From Motacilla alba alba (lineage: Eukaryota > Chordata > Aves > Passeriformes > Motacillidae): DNA of 64,000 bases. A program made the translations under genes and the position numbers. Below, one piece after another: positions 12,001 through 24,867 of the stretch. A model generated the notes under the pieces. The model made no database searches, was not told the origin of the DNA, and saw only the letters and a list, made by a program, of their open reading frames with translations. The DNA lies in assembly GCF_015832195.1 (NCBI RefSeq), contig NC_052021.1, positions 1,054,001 through 1,118,000 of the forward strand, read 5' to 3'. Position 1 is the stretch's first letter. The number at the start of each line of letters is the position of its first letter.

Positions 12001-15000
12001 AGCAGGAATTCAATATGAAATTTCAGCTTCTGAATGAAAACCTCAAGTCATCAAAATTCTAAATCCACTGTTGAACTGCACTACCCAGCTCCTTAGTCCT
12101 GCCTACTTGCTCAGTGACTTCATGCATCCCATTCACTCTTACCCCTCTACAGCTCTCCAGAAGTTCACCACTAAAATGTTCCCATAACCTCAACTAAGTA
12201 GTGCAGAAAATCTTGATTTAGAAAACACTAATTTCGAATAGCAGGTTTTCATGGGACAAGGCTTGCCAGAATGGTTCCCAAAATGAGCCTGTGACATATG
12301 ATCAGATACAGTGGCAGGACACGACATACCTAACCAAGCAGCCCCAAAGAACACACCCACTGCCAAACAAGTGTAACACACTGTAATGTTTGTCCTTGAG
12401 TCTAGGCCAGGAGTGTTGCAAGAGCAATCTGCATTTAAATCAGTGTATCAGGACTGTAAGCTACTTCTGAGGCAAGGATATGGAATATGGATATTAAAGG
12501 GAGGCAGGAGACAATGCAAGATTTTCAATTAAAACAAAATGGTTACCATGACATCAACAAATCTCCAGGAAGAAGACATTCCTCTGAAGAAAATGCAGCA
12601 TTTCAAGTTCTATTTATCTTAATAACAGAGTAAGAAAAATGGATGACTGTGGTGGTAACTTGCGACGTGGTTGGGAGGAATTAGGGCAATCAGAAAGCTG
12701 TATGTAGTATTTCTGCTGGCAAACTGGTATTAACTACTGTATAAAAGAGAACAGAGAGAGACAGGAATACTGTGTAATTAAGAGTCCAAGTAGCCACCTA
12801 GAGCAGGAAGCTGCGTATCACAAACGGGAGGCACCAGTGCAGAGTGAGGTAAGCACTGCAGATGGTAACTGTCCACCGGATTTCTAAAAGGCTTTCAACT
12901 GCTATTCCCAGAGAGCTCTAAGATGGCACAGGAGAAATGACAGACTTACTGGTGTTACTTCTTACACAAGACAAAAGAAGGGGCAGAAACCAGCAGACAG
13001 TCTTCCCAACTCCTTAAGCCAGCATTTCCACAGGGATTGGCTCTGAAATAGTGTGATTCAATGCTTTCAAAAACCAATATAAAAGAAGAGTACTGAAGTA
13101 ATGAAGGAGGGAATTTTCCTTTTCTCATTCCAGGCAAAGCTGACAACAAAGAACTGAAGATGGTATCACAGCACCACGTTATCAGCGAATTAAGCAAACC
13201 AGTTCAATGTCAATGAACTCTAATGTGTAGTAAAGAAAACCCCTAAGCCTATACAAAATACTGACCTATAAATTAGTTACTACATTTGAGCCTAGAAATT
13301 TCTAAAGTCAATTAAGAAAACTCTAGAAGCATGCTAGCTCAACAGCAATTAAAGGCAAATAATGCTGTGATTGCCCAAAGAATATCTGATAGTAAAGATA
13401 TATCTAAGATGCTGCAAACAGTTTTTGTCCTTACTTCCATTTAAAAATATCCATTTTAGTAAGCAGCACAACTAAACCTCCTACTCCTCCACAAGATACA
13501 TCCCTACATTGTTGAAATGACAGCTATTATAATGTTATGGAAGAAAAAAGAGTTTCAAAGAAAGAGCAGGGAAAAGTAGAGGATAGTCCTAGCAAAGGCA
13601 TAGCATTATGATGGTTTTGACAGAATTTCCAGGTGAGTCATTAAGGGCTAAGAGCTGCACCAGCAAAAACAAACTTTGTATGCTCAGTGACACACATATC
13701 CAGCTCTTAGTATCAATAAAAAAGGGAGAAATCCAAGGCCATTTTCTTACAAGCAAGGTGAGAACAACGAAGAGGGAGCGCGACCATTTTAAGTTTAGCG
13801 AATTCGTATTTATCCTGAAGCACATTACAGTCAGGCTGAACACACTTGATATACAACTTATTCAAACCCACAGTTTCATTTACCTTCCTACTGGAACTGT
13901 AATTAAGTGCATACTTCTCTACTTAGATTCTTATGTTTATTCTCCTACAAAAAGCAAAGCATGGTATTTTGCTACTGCAGGCACCAGAAGGCCAGCATGA
14001 CAACATCGAATTTAATCTCAAGTCTCTGAATATTATCTTGTTGGTTTGGGTTTTTTCCCCATGATCTCCATAGCTATGCTAAGGGCGAATGTGTAATTGG
14101 CAATTTTTGTGATGTATTCATCTGTAAACATGCTACATGGACTGGAAAAGTGGTAATGAACTGAACCAGAACTTTAAACCATTGATGGAAAACAAATTAT
14201 ATCAAGAGAGATAAGCAAGACAGAAATCTGAATCATTCCCTTACTCCGTGCCCAAGTATTTACAGTGTGTTTTGCAGTTCGAGTGATTTCAACTGTCCAG
14301 ATTGCCATCTTAGTGACTACAACTGTCCAAAGTGATGTGAAACAGAGCCTGGTCAAAATCCAAAACTTAATGCTATTAATACTTCGATGCTGAGACCTGG
14401 CCTTTCCATTCACAGAAGTGCTACTCATCAAGTGGTGTTTTTTACCATAATAAAAGATGTAGCAATGTCACGAAGTTAAAAGGGGATCTTGGCTCTACAA
14501 ACAAGCCCTACTAGGGAGCCCCTTAGATGTCTCAATCTCAGAGTCCAGACTAAGAGCATTTCAGTAGCCACAAAGACAAAAATTACTGCATTATTACATT
14601 ATCTAATCTGATTAGCCCTGATTACACCAAACACTTTGCATCTGACTTGAGCAGAACTGTGTATTTTAACAAAAAACAAGTGACCAGTAAAGCACATAAA
14701 GCTGTGCCTGCAGAAGTGCAAACTGCAGTAACCTCAGCCTACCACCTTCCATAATGCAGGCATAGTGTAGCTGTTCAGCATGATGAGCACTAACACACAT
14801 TCCTGAATCAGTGAATAAAACCACAACACAATAAAGTGCATTAAAAAAAAAAAAAAGGCAGAGATGTCATACACTGTTTGCAAATGGCTACCCTAAATTA
14901 GCAGACAAAACATTAAAGTTTTACAGCCTTACCCACACATACTGGCATCTTGCAGAAGGCTTTTTCAGTTGGTTTTAATGAGAAAAGGAGGAAGGAAGGA

Positions 15001-18000
15001 CACTAGAAGTTTTAGAATATAAACTCCAAAGGAAAGAAATCGGAAGACTTTGGGGTGGGAGAGGAAGGAAATGAGAAATTTTCAATGGAAATGCCCACTA
15101 CTACAGAACTGAGCAAATTTAGGAATAAAATGAGGAGAAATCACTTGTAAAATGGTTTCTAAACTTCAAAACGCTACAACGCTGGATACAACTTTCAGAA
15201 CTTTTAAACTGAACTTCAGCAGTTGGCTTCAAAAAAATTTCTAAGCATATCTTAAACTTCCAATGGAATATGAGAAGGATTAGTAGGGATGGACAGGCTT
15301 TTCCAGAGTAACTATCACTTTAGTTTGGACACAGTTTGCTGATGTGCGACCATCAGTGGGAGCCATCGCAGATCCTATAAGAAGCAGAACCACTGTTTAG
15401 CAGACACAATGAATAGAGGAGAATATGTTAACCACCTCTGCTGCTCTGCACGCTCCTCTCAAACTGCCAGAAATTAAGTAAAACTAAGCTATTTTTAGCT
15501 TGAAGATTGCTGGGTTTGTTGCTAACAAGAAAAAGGGGTTTCATACTAAAACCCCAGAGCTTTCTTCTCCCTTCAACTGTAACAAAAAGATATTAACACC
15601 CCCTTCATATCTCGGCCTGTTTGCCTCCTGCCTGCCTGCCTCCTATGGCAACTATAAATTATTCTTTCAGATTACCTGAAGTTCTGGGGAAAAAAAAAAA
15701 AACAGCACTGGGTAGACTATGACAGAATCACGGATAAATGAGTATGATGCCATTAACAGGACAGGCAGCATCAAGAAAGTTATTTCTAAAGAATACCTTT
15801 ATACAGAATGTGACACTGAATAATGAAGTACAGCTCAACAGCAGAGTAACTACCACAGGGCAGAGATAAGGAAGGCTGTGTGATATTCAGAGAACATTAT
15901 AAAACCTGGAAGAGTACTTGCATGTAATGGCATTTAGGGATGTGAAAAGGCAGAGGAACTAAACAGACATGAGGAGTTTTTTTTAAATGACTGATGCAAA
16001 GTAATTTTTAAAAAATAGAGGAAAGGTCTGCCTCTATTGCACAAAATTGGATAATGCTACAGATCTGCTACATATTTGAAAAAACCTAGCTACCAACAGG
16101 CAATACATCAGACCGGAAGATGAAAGGAAGAATTAATAACATTTTATATCAGTCTAATCTCAGCAAGCGTTTTCCGTATTTATGAGAGAATGACTGCATC
16201 ATCCAGAACACGCAGTCACACTCTCCCAAAATGAGCTTCTCTGTACACTGAGTACTGAAGAAAAACAAGGGAGACTAAGCTTAGGAAATGTATTCAGCTG
16301 GAGATGGAGGAAGAAATGCTCATCAGACTTATTTTTAAAAAAAATAAAGTCACCTATTTGACAACTACTTTTCTTAAAAAAAGTTATGATTCGTAACAAA
16401 CACTGGCTTGATACTAATGCAAAAACAATGATATAAAGAGCCTGCAACTGTCTAATTTAAGGTCTCTCAAGGATAAAGTGTGGTAAGACTGACAACTGCT
16501 CAGTGCAACCCATGGTACCCAAGTCCAGGAGAACACGAGCGAAGAACTGCACAACCTCTACTCAGCTGTTTTGTGCCATCAATCACAAACAGCCATTAAT
16601 ATAAAGCCTACAAAGAACACCAACAATATACACAGGAATACAGCTGAGACACAAAAGTCCATCTCATGGAGCTCTTCCAAAGAATGCAACAAAAACCAAA
16701 AATAATCCTTAAAGCCTGGAACAGGCTGGAAAAGAACATTACCAAACAGAAACTGATTTCTGTGCAATCCAGCCAAGAATTAGTACAAACAAACCATGAG
16801 GTTTCTGTCAGGGTCTTTACTAAAAGTGCTCAACTGGTTTAGTACTACACAGAAATAATGAGGCACTGGGTCAGTGCTTCATTCTCCAGTCCCCATTCTC
16901 CATCCTCCAAAAAAAAAAATATTTATGGAAATACACTTACATGAATCTACTCTTAATTGGCGTGATTCAGATGAACTTCATTCTTCTCTCAGCAATGCAA
17001 GCAGGAGAAGGGATTTGCCAAGCAGACATTTTTTACATTTTATTGCAGTAGATTAATACTAGTCGTGTTGCATTGCTTAAGATTTGTTGTACAACAATAG
17101 CTAAGACCAAATTAAAACCAAGATAGGGACCACAGAAAACTGAAAAAGTCTCAAATGGAATTTCTGCTGGAAATTGGAAGTTTGCCCTGCTCTGCACAAG
17201 ATGCTTTAGTAGAAAATCTTCAGACCTCTCTTCCAATCCTTGTTAGTCTTTAATTCTGCTTCTCTATTCTGCTGTTTCATACATGCTATCCCACATGGTC
17301 ACAAAGTCCCCCTGACCCACTCTTTCCTAATCAACTACTGAAGACCTCTCCCAGCAGAAGAAACTCCAGCAGCAGGAGGTGGGGCTCCAGAAGTGGAGCT
17401 ATAAATATTGGGGAAAGAAGTGAAGCTGGGTATTTGCTCCCTCTTTGTGATCAGTAAATTACATCTTCAAAAATAGGCCTGTGGATAAAATACATAAGGT
17501 AGGCTCTTCTTCCTGATTATTTTTGCTGGTGTTTAACTGAGAAATCTTCATTGAAATCAAACAAAACCAGTCAAAGATACGGTCTCTCAGCTGTTGCTGA
17601 TGGCCATAAGACTGTTTGCACCCACAAAAAGGATATTCTCCAATAGCTTTACTGTAACATCCAGTCTTTTGCTGCTTTCCTTGAATTCAAAGTTTCTGAT
17701 GGCACAGGTTTACATTAAAAGGCAACTTTTGTTCTAACGTGGTGGAATCATACTGTTTCCCACCATGCTTGGAAAAAATAGATTCCAAGGGAAAGACTAC
17801 AAGACTGGAAAAAATATCTAGCTCGCATGTTTTCAGACTTTTCAGGAATTCCCTGCACACTCCACATTTGGAATGTAATCTTCTCTACTCCATTTGGTGG
17901 GAGAAATGTGCAAGATTTCCCAGGATCTGCTCTGAAAGTCTGCCCATCACTCCAGAACATAGAGAAGTGAACTATGGCTCTTGTCCTTCTTGTCAGGAGT

Positions 18001-18571
18001 CACTGATTGGTCCCAAATTTTCAGATAAATGTTATTCTCTTTTGCCTCTTCAGGCTATCTTGAATGATCCTTTATCCCATCACAGAACTTCCTCAGCAGT
18101 CTCTGAAGCCTTTACCTATTTAAGACCCCTCAGGCCAGTTCCTGTAAGGAGCTGAATTTCTGGGGCACCTGTGGATACATCATAAAATACTGTTCTGCTC
18201 ACAGGACTAACAGGGCACACTCTCCAGATTCTACTGCAGGTTGGTTTGCCTTTGACCCAGGCAAATTGATATTTGCCAATCTCAATTTAGCACTGCAAAC
18301 TGCATGGGGGAATTGCAAAAACCCTGGCCTGAGGCACACATGTAAGTCACAGCACTCCCCATGACTTCGTCAGGTAAAGAGCAGCAAACAGAATTTCTGG
18401 CAGGGAAATGACAAACTGGACATCAGACAAAACCCTCTCACTGTCTAATGACTTATTACCCACCTTTTTGGAATGGATTTACCTTAAAAAAATTAATTCA
18501 ATTAAAAGAGCTGATGCAATTACACAAGGGACAAAATGCACATTATAGACAAACTGTCTTTTAAGAAGGTA

Positions 18572-18579
18572 TATAAAAG
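18572..18579 (+). promoter_or_regulatory. TATA-box-like motif (TATAAAAG) in GTATATAAAAGGGCAGAG context
   Basis: The motif and its G-rich 3' neighbour match a core promoter TATA box well. No recognised exon lies about 30 bp downstream, so it may be a chance AT-rich match or part of an undescribed element. Confidence 0.25.
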
Positions 18580-18766
18580 GGCAGAGAGCATAGATTTCAT
18601 CTTACACAACTGAAAAGGCTCTGGGTCATTTGTAGACTGTACTTGAAGAAGACAGATTTACTCATACATGAGGAGGAACGAGAAAAGAGATGAACAAGGC
18701 AACTTTTTATGAAAACATGGCACTTCCATTTAGGCAAAAGAGGAGCTACTATTAAAGGCATTTAAG

Positions 18767-18793
18767 CATTGTGATAATATAAATATCACAATG
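18767..18793. repeat. Perfect 10-bp inverted repeat, 7-bp loop
   Basis: The arms cattgtgata (18767-18776) and tatcacaatg (18784-18793) flank atataaa. It lies about 190 bp right of the TATA-like motif at 18572. Confidence 0.9.
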
Positions 18794-19947
18794 AGCAAAA
18801 TTCAAAACAGCATTAGGGAGGCTGAAGAGAAGGCCCAGCTGATGAAATAATCTTACTTTGGGCAAGGACTTTAAGAAAAAGACACAGAAGCAGCACAGGG
18901 GTCTGTCATGCAAGCTCTTCAAGAAGACAACAGAAAGGAAAAAAAAAAGTCATAGGTCCTCAGAATATTGTATATATAAACACACTTCAGATCTTACCTA
19001 TATGGTCCTTGAAAAAGTTAATTCTGGGACTAAAAGATCCAAGCCTTTTCTTACTGTTTTTCTAATACATGACAAAATGGACATACTTAATAATTGCAAT
19101 TAGCCTGTCATTGCAATTACACATCATCAGGAGCAGAAAACATACACACAAAGGAAGGAAATACTGACATTTCAGCTTTTCTACCTACACCCACTAGGTT
19201 TACTAAGGCAGTTTTCAATAAAGGAGTATTAAAATAACACAGAAGAATTAACATGAGGAAATGAGCCTCAAACTCTGTTTCAGGCTAATTTTACGAGGGA
19301 GAAGACACTTAAGAGTCAGTTTACAAAAGCAGAGGGTTGAGGATAAAGCTTCAGATTTACCACCATGAATGCAATTATAAGCAGAACAAAACCAGTTTCC
19401 TGGAAATTCATGCATCAAATGCAATAGCACATTTTAATTTATGAATGTGCAGACTTCACATCATCATGATAAATGGATGAAAGTAATTTTTTAACTTAAT
19501 GTCAGTGGGTTGTAAAGATTAACACCCACATTCTTCCTTGCATAAATTAACTATCCAAAACCGATAGGCTGAGACTGATTCTCTGTTCCTACAAGGTGTA
19601 ACAAATCCATGAACAACAGTATCATAATTTATAGTGTTTCATAATTACAATGACTTTTTTTTACACAAGTCATTAACTCTGTTCCTTTATTAACGAAAGC
19701 AAGACCTCCACTACAGCTCCTTGCAATCAGACCTCTTTTTCACTTGTAAAGATCTGATTTCATCTTTTTTGTTCTGTAGTGCTGTTTTCCTTTGATTATA
19801 GTGCCATAACTGGCAAGAATAAAACACAACTGAAAAAAAATCCAATTTCAAGAAGATGCATGAATCTGAAAAGCAAAGACCAATACATTCAGAAAAAGAA
19901 GAACAGTATTTTGTTTATTATTGGATGTCATTTCTAAGAACACTAAA

Positions 19948-20195
19948 ACCACACCAAAAAAAAAACCCACACCAAAAAAAAACCACACCAAAAAAAAACC
20001 CACACCAAAAAAAAACCCACACCAAAAAAAAACCCACACCAAAAAAAAACCACACCAAAAAAAAACCACACCAAAAAAAAACCACGCCAAAAAAAAAACC
20101 ACACCAAAAAAAAAAAAAAAAACCCAAAAAAAAAAAACCACACCAAAAAAAAAAAACACACCCCCCAAAAAAAAAAACCAAAACCACACCAAAAA
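19948..20195 (+). repeat. A-rich minisatellite, unit about 15-17 bp (CCACACC plus a run of 9-10 A)
   Basis: This is a tandem array of about 11 recognisable units with the core CACACC (one CACGCC variant). Runs of 9 to about 18 A separate them, and the array becomes irregular after 20106. On the minus strand it is a GGTGTGG/T-run array. The long Lys/Pro/His frames on one strand and Trp/Phe/Gly frames on the other simply follow from a stop-free repeat. Length polymorphism is likely. Confidence 0.95.
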
Positions 20196-23005
20196 TAAAG
20201 CAACAAAGAAAAAACAACCAACCTTCCAAATGCTCACTATTCTCCTTCCCTGAGTGCCAGTGGGACAGGCAGGATCGTCAGAAATAACTGACCTCTCTAC
20301 CAGTCCAAGAAGAAATTTAAAATGAGCTTTAAAGTAGGCAATTCTCTTGTATTATGCAGAGTTCTGAATCACCAGAACTACTAGGGAAGGTGTGTTTACT
20401 GTATTTCCTAAAAAGTGTCCTGTAACTCTGAACACAATTCTGACACTCCAGGATTCATCTTTTCCCCCACCACCTGCAAAGTCAGCAGCTCCAAGTCACA
20501 TGAGTGAGGAGCTGACACGCCGGCACAGCACAGAACCTGTTTTGAAAGATATCTGCTATTTAAAAAGGTATTTCTTGCCCAGAATGCCCGTGTTGGTATG
20601 AGATGTACAATACTAATTCCTGTAGAAAAACCAGGGCTGTTAAATACCGGTTCTGGAATTCCCTTGTCTCAAACACGATGCAAAATCCTCCGATGCAAAA
20701 TTACCTTTCCTAATTACCAAGTCATTTCCAAAAAAGGGCAGATACCATCATTCTATTACACTTTTAACCTTTCTATTCAGACAGAGCAGTATGTGAATGT
20801 TTTAATCCCTCAGAACACAGCAATGGTGCCAATACCCTGTGGAGTAAGCCAAGCGTGGTTTGCACTGCTCCTTACAATTACTCCTAATAATTACTTCTTT
20901 GTACATGAACTAGCAAAAAAAACCTTCTCAAAGCAAAAAGGTGATATTGCCATAGAGAAACATCTTCTCAACAGAGCCCTTAAGAGCAAGCATGACACTT
21001 GAAGTTTAACCAAATTAAATTAACATGTGCCAAAGGGTTCTACCAAAGCTTACAGAAGATGTTCTACACACAGGTCAAAGAAAATACAACAATGTTTATC
21101 TTTCTTGGACCTCACGGCATGTAGGCCTACACATCAGTGCTACCTGACTTTGTTTCTGCTTTTACTTACTGTGAAATAGTCAATCATTTAAATGTGTTCA
21201 ACCAAAGAATGTAAATACACTAAAAAGCCAGGAGTCTTCTCTGAAATGAGCAGCTGCCCAGTGACAGATTTTTCTTCTACACAATTTTTATTGGAATGCT
21301 TAATTTTATTCTTTAAGTCCAAGAAATTAAAAAAAAAACCCACCCAAAATGTGCCATTTCAATGAATCATAGTAGTATAGATAAAAATAATTATTTAGCT
21401 CAATAAATCTGATAGAAGATTTTTAACCTACTATGAAATCTCCTGAGTTTTAAACAGATTTGTGTATTTTATTCGTTAGAAATTGACTAGTTTCATCTCA
21501 TTATTAACAGCTTTAGCAAAACCTGCATAAATTTCAGGAAACCTCAGGAACAGGGAAGATTTGCACTATAAGCAAGAGGCAGGTTCATAAAGCACTTCCA
21601 TCAAAGGCTAACTTACACAGGCAGAAAATAATTCTCAGGCTATGCTACTCTGTACAAAGATGCTGAGATACACACAGGAGAGTAACTATGAATAACTAAG
21701 CCACACTATCTGCAGTAAATTCCTCTGCACTCAGACCTAAGTCACTTGCCGGGTACACCAGCTGACCTTGTAAAGCAAGGACAATTTCCCCACCCTTTGG
21801 AAAAGTCTGAAAAGTCAGGAGACCCACAAAGGGACTGAACAGCCAACGCTGCCCATGCTGGTTGCACTGGAATATCCACACCCTGATGGTAAGAAAAACA
21901 CCACTGACTCACTGGGACTCCAGCGGCTTCCAGGCCCCACAGTGATGATACCAAGCAAGCTTTAGAGCAATGAATGCCCAAACTCTGCCCCTTTCAGGCA
22001 AGGTCTACGCTCACGTTTAATGAGCAAAGCAGAACTTGGGAACGTGAACTTAGCTGTGACTTCACTTACAAGGGTTTTAAACTGCCGACACCTGCAGAAC
22101 TACTCATGTTTCCTACTGCTGCATAAACCCAGCAGTCCTAACTAACGGAACTAAGCCCAAAGGACATGCCCAAAGAGAAATGGGCAAGCACAGGGCCCAC
22201 TGACCATATGGCCACACAGAAATTAAACCACATTTAAGGCACATGCGACAAACTTTTCCTTCCTTTCCATGTTATGCTACTTTAAGAGAAATCAGAAAAG
22301 TAAAATTATACAAATTTACACGTGCTTCACGATACAGGGATTTCTAAACTGTGCATATGAAGGTGTATTTTAGCAGGAACAACAGAAAAAACAGGCACTG
22401 TGCAACTGAAATGCTTCTGTTTTCCTCTCTAAGGAAAGTGAGACAGTGAGGGCAGAACCTTATTTCAAAACTAGGATCTTTAAACTGCAAAAAGTGAAAC
22501 AACTGTTTTCACTCCTCTTTTTAAATGATGAAGACACTCACTGCTTCAGTAAATACAATTTACTACCCAAGGCCTTTTAACTGAAGAGATCTGTAGAAGT
22601 GTATTTCATGTGACAAATATGCGTGACACTGAAAATTCCAGAAATTCTACTGTGCATTCTACAGGAACTGGAACAGAGGGTATCAAAATAACCTCTTGTT
22701 TAAGGTATATTCACAGAAATATGCATTTCCTTTCCTCAGAGACTTTTCACAGCTGCAGAGAGGATTTGAAACTGCACAGGTGAATGAAGCTGTGGGGATG
22801 GATAAATATACCCCTGTCACACCCACCTGGTCAGCCCCGGGACTTCTGCCCAGCAGGAATATCCACTGGGTGGGGACATTAGAAACAACAGGAATGGTTT
22901 CACAAATCACTATACAATCTCATCTTTCACTGGTTTCCTATTGAAAAGCGATTAAAAATTTTCAAAGCTTATAAAAGAACAATTGGATTCTGAATATTAT
23001 CATAC

Positions 23006-23162
23006 CTGATACAGCAAGGAAATCATCAATACTTGTTATATCATCCACAGCTTCAGTAAGAACACGGATGTGATTCTCCCACGTACTCCTATACATCTCC
23101 ATGTTGTTTTTCACAACTTGACTTTTTGGTCTGGCAGCAAGAGCTAAAGCAGCATTAATAAC
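23006..23162 (-). CDS. CTNNA3: alphaT-catenin internal exon (second of three in window)
   Basis: This 157-bp internal exon on the minus strand has 52 codons plus one base (ends in phase 1). It encodes VINAALALAARPKSQVVK, then NNMEMYRSTWENHIRVLTEA, then VDDITSIDDFLAVS. It matches the alpha-catenin stretch in which VLTEAVDDITSIDDFLAVS directly precedes E-S/N-HILEDVNKC. By alphaE-catenin numbering this is about residues 464-515, in the middle of the M region. The acceptor is a T-rich tract ending ggtacag, and the donor is cag|gtatga. The trailing G joins AG of the exon at 830-1030 to make Glu, so reading frame and family order agree. About 29% of third positions are G or C, typical of an AT-rich intron-dense gene. 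Identity to mammalian CTNNA3 looks very high, so I see no sign of a pseudogene. Confidence 0.96.
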
Positions 23163-23980
23163 CTGTACCAAAAACAGACAAAACCAACTAAATAATTATT
23201 TCTTCAGAAATCAAATCTTATGTTTTACTTAACATAGCAAAGCAGCAATCCTGTTCTCCAAACAAAAGCTTGCTCAGCTTTTGGTTCTGTTCTCAAGCAG
23301 AAGTATCAGTCAGATGTTGCTTAAGGCTAACTTCCATTTCAGCTTCATAAATTAAGAAGCTGATGGAAGAGGACAGCAAAATCCCAACATTTTGGTTTTG
23401 GTTGGAAAATCACACTCTTCCAGTTTGCAGGGTATCAAATACAAGGAGGTTCTCTCACACACACTTCAGGGACGCTTACCAGAACAGCAACCATCATTTC
23501 AGTTCTGAGTTTAACATTAAGAGCTTGCTATGGAGTATCTCCACTGAGAGAGAGAATACCAGCCTCTGCCATATAAAAGTGGGAGGTTTTTTTCCAGAAC
23601 AACAGACTTGTCTTTTAGGATCAGAGGTACAGGACACAACACATACTACACCTAGAGAAAAGCAGCAGTCTGGTTGTGCTCAGTCAGTTCAGACTAAAAC
23701 CAGAAACTATATCCACATGAAGAGAGTAGATTTCATCTCTTTCAGAAAAAACTAACTGAAGGTGCAAACACTGGATCCCAAAGTGATTATTTCTACAGAT
23801 ACTTCTTCAGTCAATTAGCTAGAGAGGCTTTTTCCTAATATGGAAGTTTATTGATGTTATATAAACATTTTTAAGTTAAACTAACACATACGCCCAGTAG
23901 AAGCTGAAGATCAACCTTGCACTTTCCTCTCTTTCCTTCTGAATACTGCTTATTTATCAAGGGGGGAATGATTTTAAGAC

Positions 23981-24020
23981 AACCAAACACCACAAAACAC
24001 CACAAAACACCACAAAACAT
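23981..24020 (+). repeat. Short tandem repeat, 10-bp unit (CACAAAACAC), about 3-4 copies
   Basis: Three nearly perfect adjacent copies of cacaaaacac lie at 23991-24020, with a partial fourth copy at the left end (caaacac). Confidence 0.9.
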
Positions 24021-24831
24021 GAGGAGAATAAAAACAACACACTCTTGTTGCTGAGCATGGCAGAGAATTAAAAAGCACAGGAAGAGCAACAGGAAAAGAA
24101 GAAAAACAACCCAGCATCCCAAATGAAATATATTACAAGTTATCTTTTGCTTTATGGAAAAGGGAAGAAACTGTCCAAGTTGCACACTGGCCCTGGAAAG
24201 AGTCATAAAAGGACTTTGCAAGATACTTTAATAGACCAGAATATGCTGCTACAGTAACAATGAGAATTCTGCCTGCCCCATTTTGGTCAGCTGGGTTCCT
24301 GACTTGGTAACAAACATTTGTTATAATACAGGAAAAGAGCAGAAGCTCTGATACTGCCAGGAGCAAAAGGCATCAAGGCTGGAATCAAACGGGCAGCACC
24401 TATGTGCTGGAGGATATGTTTATGAAAGTGGGGATGCAAGTTGTAATTAATAATTTTCCTGGTTTTGCATTAATTGACATTTGGTGAGGCAGGAGGAAGC
24501 CACCCACAGAATTGATGTTTCTGAGACGAGCTGCTGAGAGCTTTCTCCACGTCTAAAAACACCAATCAGCAACTAGTTTTGAAAACTGACACGTTGTTAA
24601 ACCACTAGAAAGCTGAACGTGCCCCTATGAACACATATGTTAAAAACAAAGCTCTCTATCTTCAGGCATATCGAGAGAGAAGTTCTTCCCTGTGCAGGCT
24701 GGGAGGCCTGCCACAAAGACTACAGCGCTTCAAGCTTGGGAGGGCAGAGAGAGGCTAGGAGAAACACCCCTCTGGGGTTAGGGTGAGAAAGGCCTCCCTC
24801 CCATAAGCCTCTGCAACCACACGTTAATTTT

Positions 24832-24864
24832 TTAAGTTTTATTGGCTGCCCCAATAAAACTTAA
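24832..24864 (+). repeat. Perfect 14-bp inverted repeat, 5-bp spacer
   Basis: The left arm ttaagttttattgg (24832-24845) and right arm ccaataaaacttaa (24851-24864) are exact reverse complements around ctgcc. The right arm includes AATAAA, and each arm includes a CCAAT-type pentamer. It lies just before the LTR-like CpG-rich block. Confidence 0.9.
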
Positions 24865-24867
24865 TTT

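Larger units (their letters stand above)
1031..23005 (-). other. CTNNA3: CTNNA3 intron, complete (about 22.0 kb)
   Basis: This complete intron lies between the exons at 23006-23162 (donor cag|gtatga) and 830-1030 (acceptor cttgcag). It is mostly AT-rich unique sequence with A- or T-rich runs at about 4733-4835, 6755-6840, 14844, 15689 and 21331. Recognisable pieces are two short CR1 tails (about 8440 and 8996), a TATA-like motif at 18572, a 10-bp-arm hairpin at 18767-18793 and the CACACC/A-run minisatellite at 19948-20195. I found no exon-like frame with family similarity and no nested LRRTM-type gene. All other stretches hold nothing I can name. Confidence 0.85.

Noticed and set aside
17376..17460. 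gctataaatattgggg TATA-like motif with purine-rich neighbours, possible LTR
   Set aside because: No AATAAA at a fitting distance, no TG...CA ends and no flanking repeat found.
17739..18155. 138-residue plus-strand open frame
   Set aside because: I see no recognisable domain, repeat or splice context, and its composition is ordinary intron. It is a chance frame, although a degraded retroelement part cannot be excluded.
19848..20287. Lys/Pro/His-rich plus frames and Phe/Trp/Gly-rich minus frames (up to 143 residues)
   Set aside because: They follow from the CACACC/A-run minisatellite. No conserved protein is involved.
20598..21002. 134-residue plus-strand open frame
   Set aside because: No family resemblance and no coding context, so a chance frame in AT-rich DNA.
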